Below, piece after piece: positions 13,547 to 13,981 of a stretch of DNA of 13,981 bases. The DNA comes from Ramicandelaber brevisporus (lineage: Eukaryota > Kickxellomycota > Ramicandelaberales > Ramicandelaberaceae): NCBI GenBank assembly GCA_025201865.1, contig MU602881.1, positions 1-13,981 on the forward strand, written 5' to 3'. A program made the position numbers and the translations under genes. Under the pieces are notes generated by a model. The model saw only the letters and a list, made by a program, of their open reading frames with translations, did no database searches and was not told the origin of the DNA. The stretch's first letter is position 1. Each line of letters starts with the position of its first letter.

Positions 13547-13855
13547 TTATCCAAGTCTTCTGCCGTCGTCGCCCGTTCCTTCCGTTCGCTGTCTGTCTAT
13601 CTGGTCACTCGCTCCACTCGCTCGTCCCGTCGTTCCGTATCCCGCTCTCTCCTCCGTCTCAAGACGGCTGTCCAAGGCGTCCGGCGTCAGGCGCGTTAGG
13701 CGTCCGCCGACAGCCGCATCGGCTCCTAGAAGCAGACGGAGGTTGTCCGCGTATATGTCTGTCGGCCGGCTCTCTTCACCGAGTGCTCTTGCGCTGCCTC
13801 TTGACCGATTCAATTCGGCCGTGGTGGTGTGGACCTTAATTGGTGGCCGCTGCAT
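13547..13855 (-). CDS. Doubtful 102-aa ORF in GC-rich block
   Basis: A minus-strand frame whose first real ATG (13855, context GACGCC-ATG) begins MQRPPIKVHTTTAELNRS. It includes a protein-like stretch RPTDIYADNLRLLLGADAAV, then decays to Gly/Arg/Thr-rich sequence. There is no recognised domain. The plus strand is also open here (about 13480-13979, mostly Arg/Ser-rich), so composition may explain both. It might be a real small gene, a first exon or a relic; no canonical fungal splice donor was seen. Confidence 0.2.
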   Translation of the reverse strand: MQRPPIKVHTTTAELNRSRGSARALGEESRPTDIYADNLRLLLGADAAVGGRLTRLTPDALDSRLETEERAGYGTTGRASGASDQIDRQRTEGTGDDGRRLG

Positions 13856-13981
13856 GGCGTCCGGTGCGCCCTTTATGTGGGATGTTTGTAAAAACAAAAT
13901 AATAATAGACCAAATTTGTCTGGAAACAGGCGGATTTGCTCATACAATAAAGAGAGAATATAAAGAATCTTATATTTGATG

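Larger units (their letters stand above)
13037..13942. repeat. 906-bp segment bounded by a 13-bp perfect inverted repeat
   Basis: TGAGCAAATCCGC at 13037-13049 and its exact reverse complement GCGGATTTGCTCA at 13930-13942. Similarity continues weakly inward (next bases T/C then TG). No target-site duplication is obvious outside the repeats. It might be the termini of a small non-autonomous mobile element or a chance match. Confidence 0.3.
12988..13981. other. Gene-poor end of the window: hairpins, C/T-rich leader-like DNA and a GC-rich block
   Basis: About 1 kb with no gene I can support. 12988-13130 is the AT-rich 3' flank of the hydrolase, with a run of ten T around 13102. 13181-13206 and 13289-13336 contain inverted repeats. 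13337-13550 is C/T-rich on the plus strand, with TTCAATCATACTACACTATACTC-like sequence in part, resembling the leader of a well-expressed rightward gene, but no ATG with a convincing frame follows. 13555-13870 is GC-rich and open in several frames on both strands. From 13880 the sequence returns to AT-rich. A gene may begin beyond 13981. Confidence 0.45.

Noticed and set aside
13361-13699. 112-codon plus-strand ORF
   Set aside because: It is Arg/Ser-rich translation of C/T-rich leader-like DNA. No homology was recognised and other frames are open too.
13805-13825. tRNA T-loop-like GATTCAATTC
   Set aside because: The flanking bases do not form a 5-bp T stem, and no matching anticodon or acceptor arms were found.

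Overview
The window looks like compact nuclear DNA of a fungus. A linker histone H1, a Golgi COG tethering subunit, the splicing factor Prp17/CDC40, an ER-luminal FKBP ending in HDEL and a metazoan-type site-2 protease all point to a eukaryote. HDEL (rather than KDEL), gene spacings of 63 to 190 bp, long uninterrupted reading frames and an orphan F-box gene fit a fungus. Retention of S2P together with glutamine- and serine-rich insertions makes me lean to an early-diverging lineage such as Zoopagomycota or a chytrid-like group; that placement is inference. No tRNA, rRNA, CRISPR array or transposase gene was recognised, and no intron is needed to explain any confident gene.

Layout. Minus strand, 167-6396: histone H1 (167-985), COG6 (1690-4596) and CDC40/PRP17 (4717-6396) in tandem. 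CDC40 shares a 189-bp divergent promoter region with a plus-strand ER FKBP (6586-7134). Next comes about 1.3 kb with no large gene; it holds an unlisted 40-codon minus-strand ORF with a signal-peptide-like start (7381-7503), a 21-bp tandem repeat and a paired GATA motif. An F-box protein gene (8411-9742, plus) follows. It converges on a small basic 81-aa ORF (9882-10127, minus), which shares a 142-bp divergent region with the site-2 protease (10270-12141, plus). An alpha/beta hydrolase (12205-12987, plus) starts 63 bp after the protease. The last kilobase has no confident gene. It contains hairpins, a GC-rich stretch with a doubtful 102-aa ORF, and a 13-bp inverted repeat spanning 906 bp.

Functionally this is a mix of housekeeping genes (chromatin, Golgi tethering, splicing). 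Three products act in the secretory pathway: COG6 at the Golgi, FKBP in the ER lumen and S2P in Golgi membranes. I see no evidence that they form a dedicated cluster. The most interesting items are the FKBP with substituted catalytic-pocket residues, the hidden micro-ORF, the serine-rich loops and conserved cysteine array of S2P, and the repeat-bounded gene-less end. I did not find a clearly new multi-gene system.
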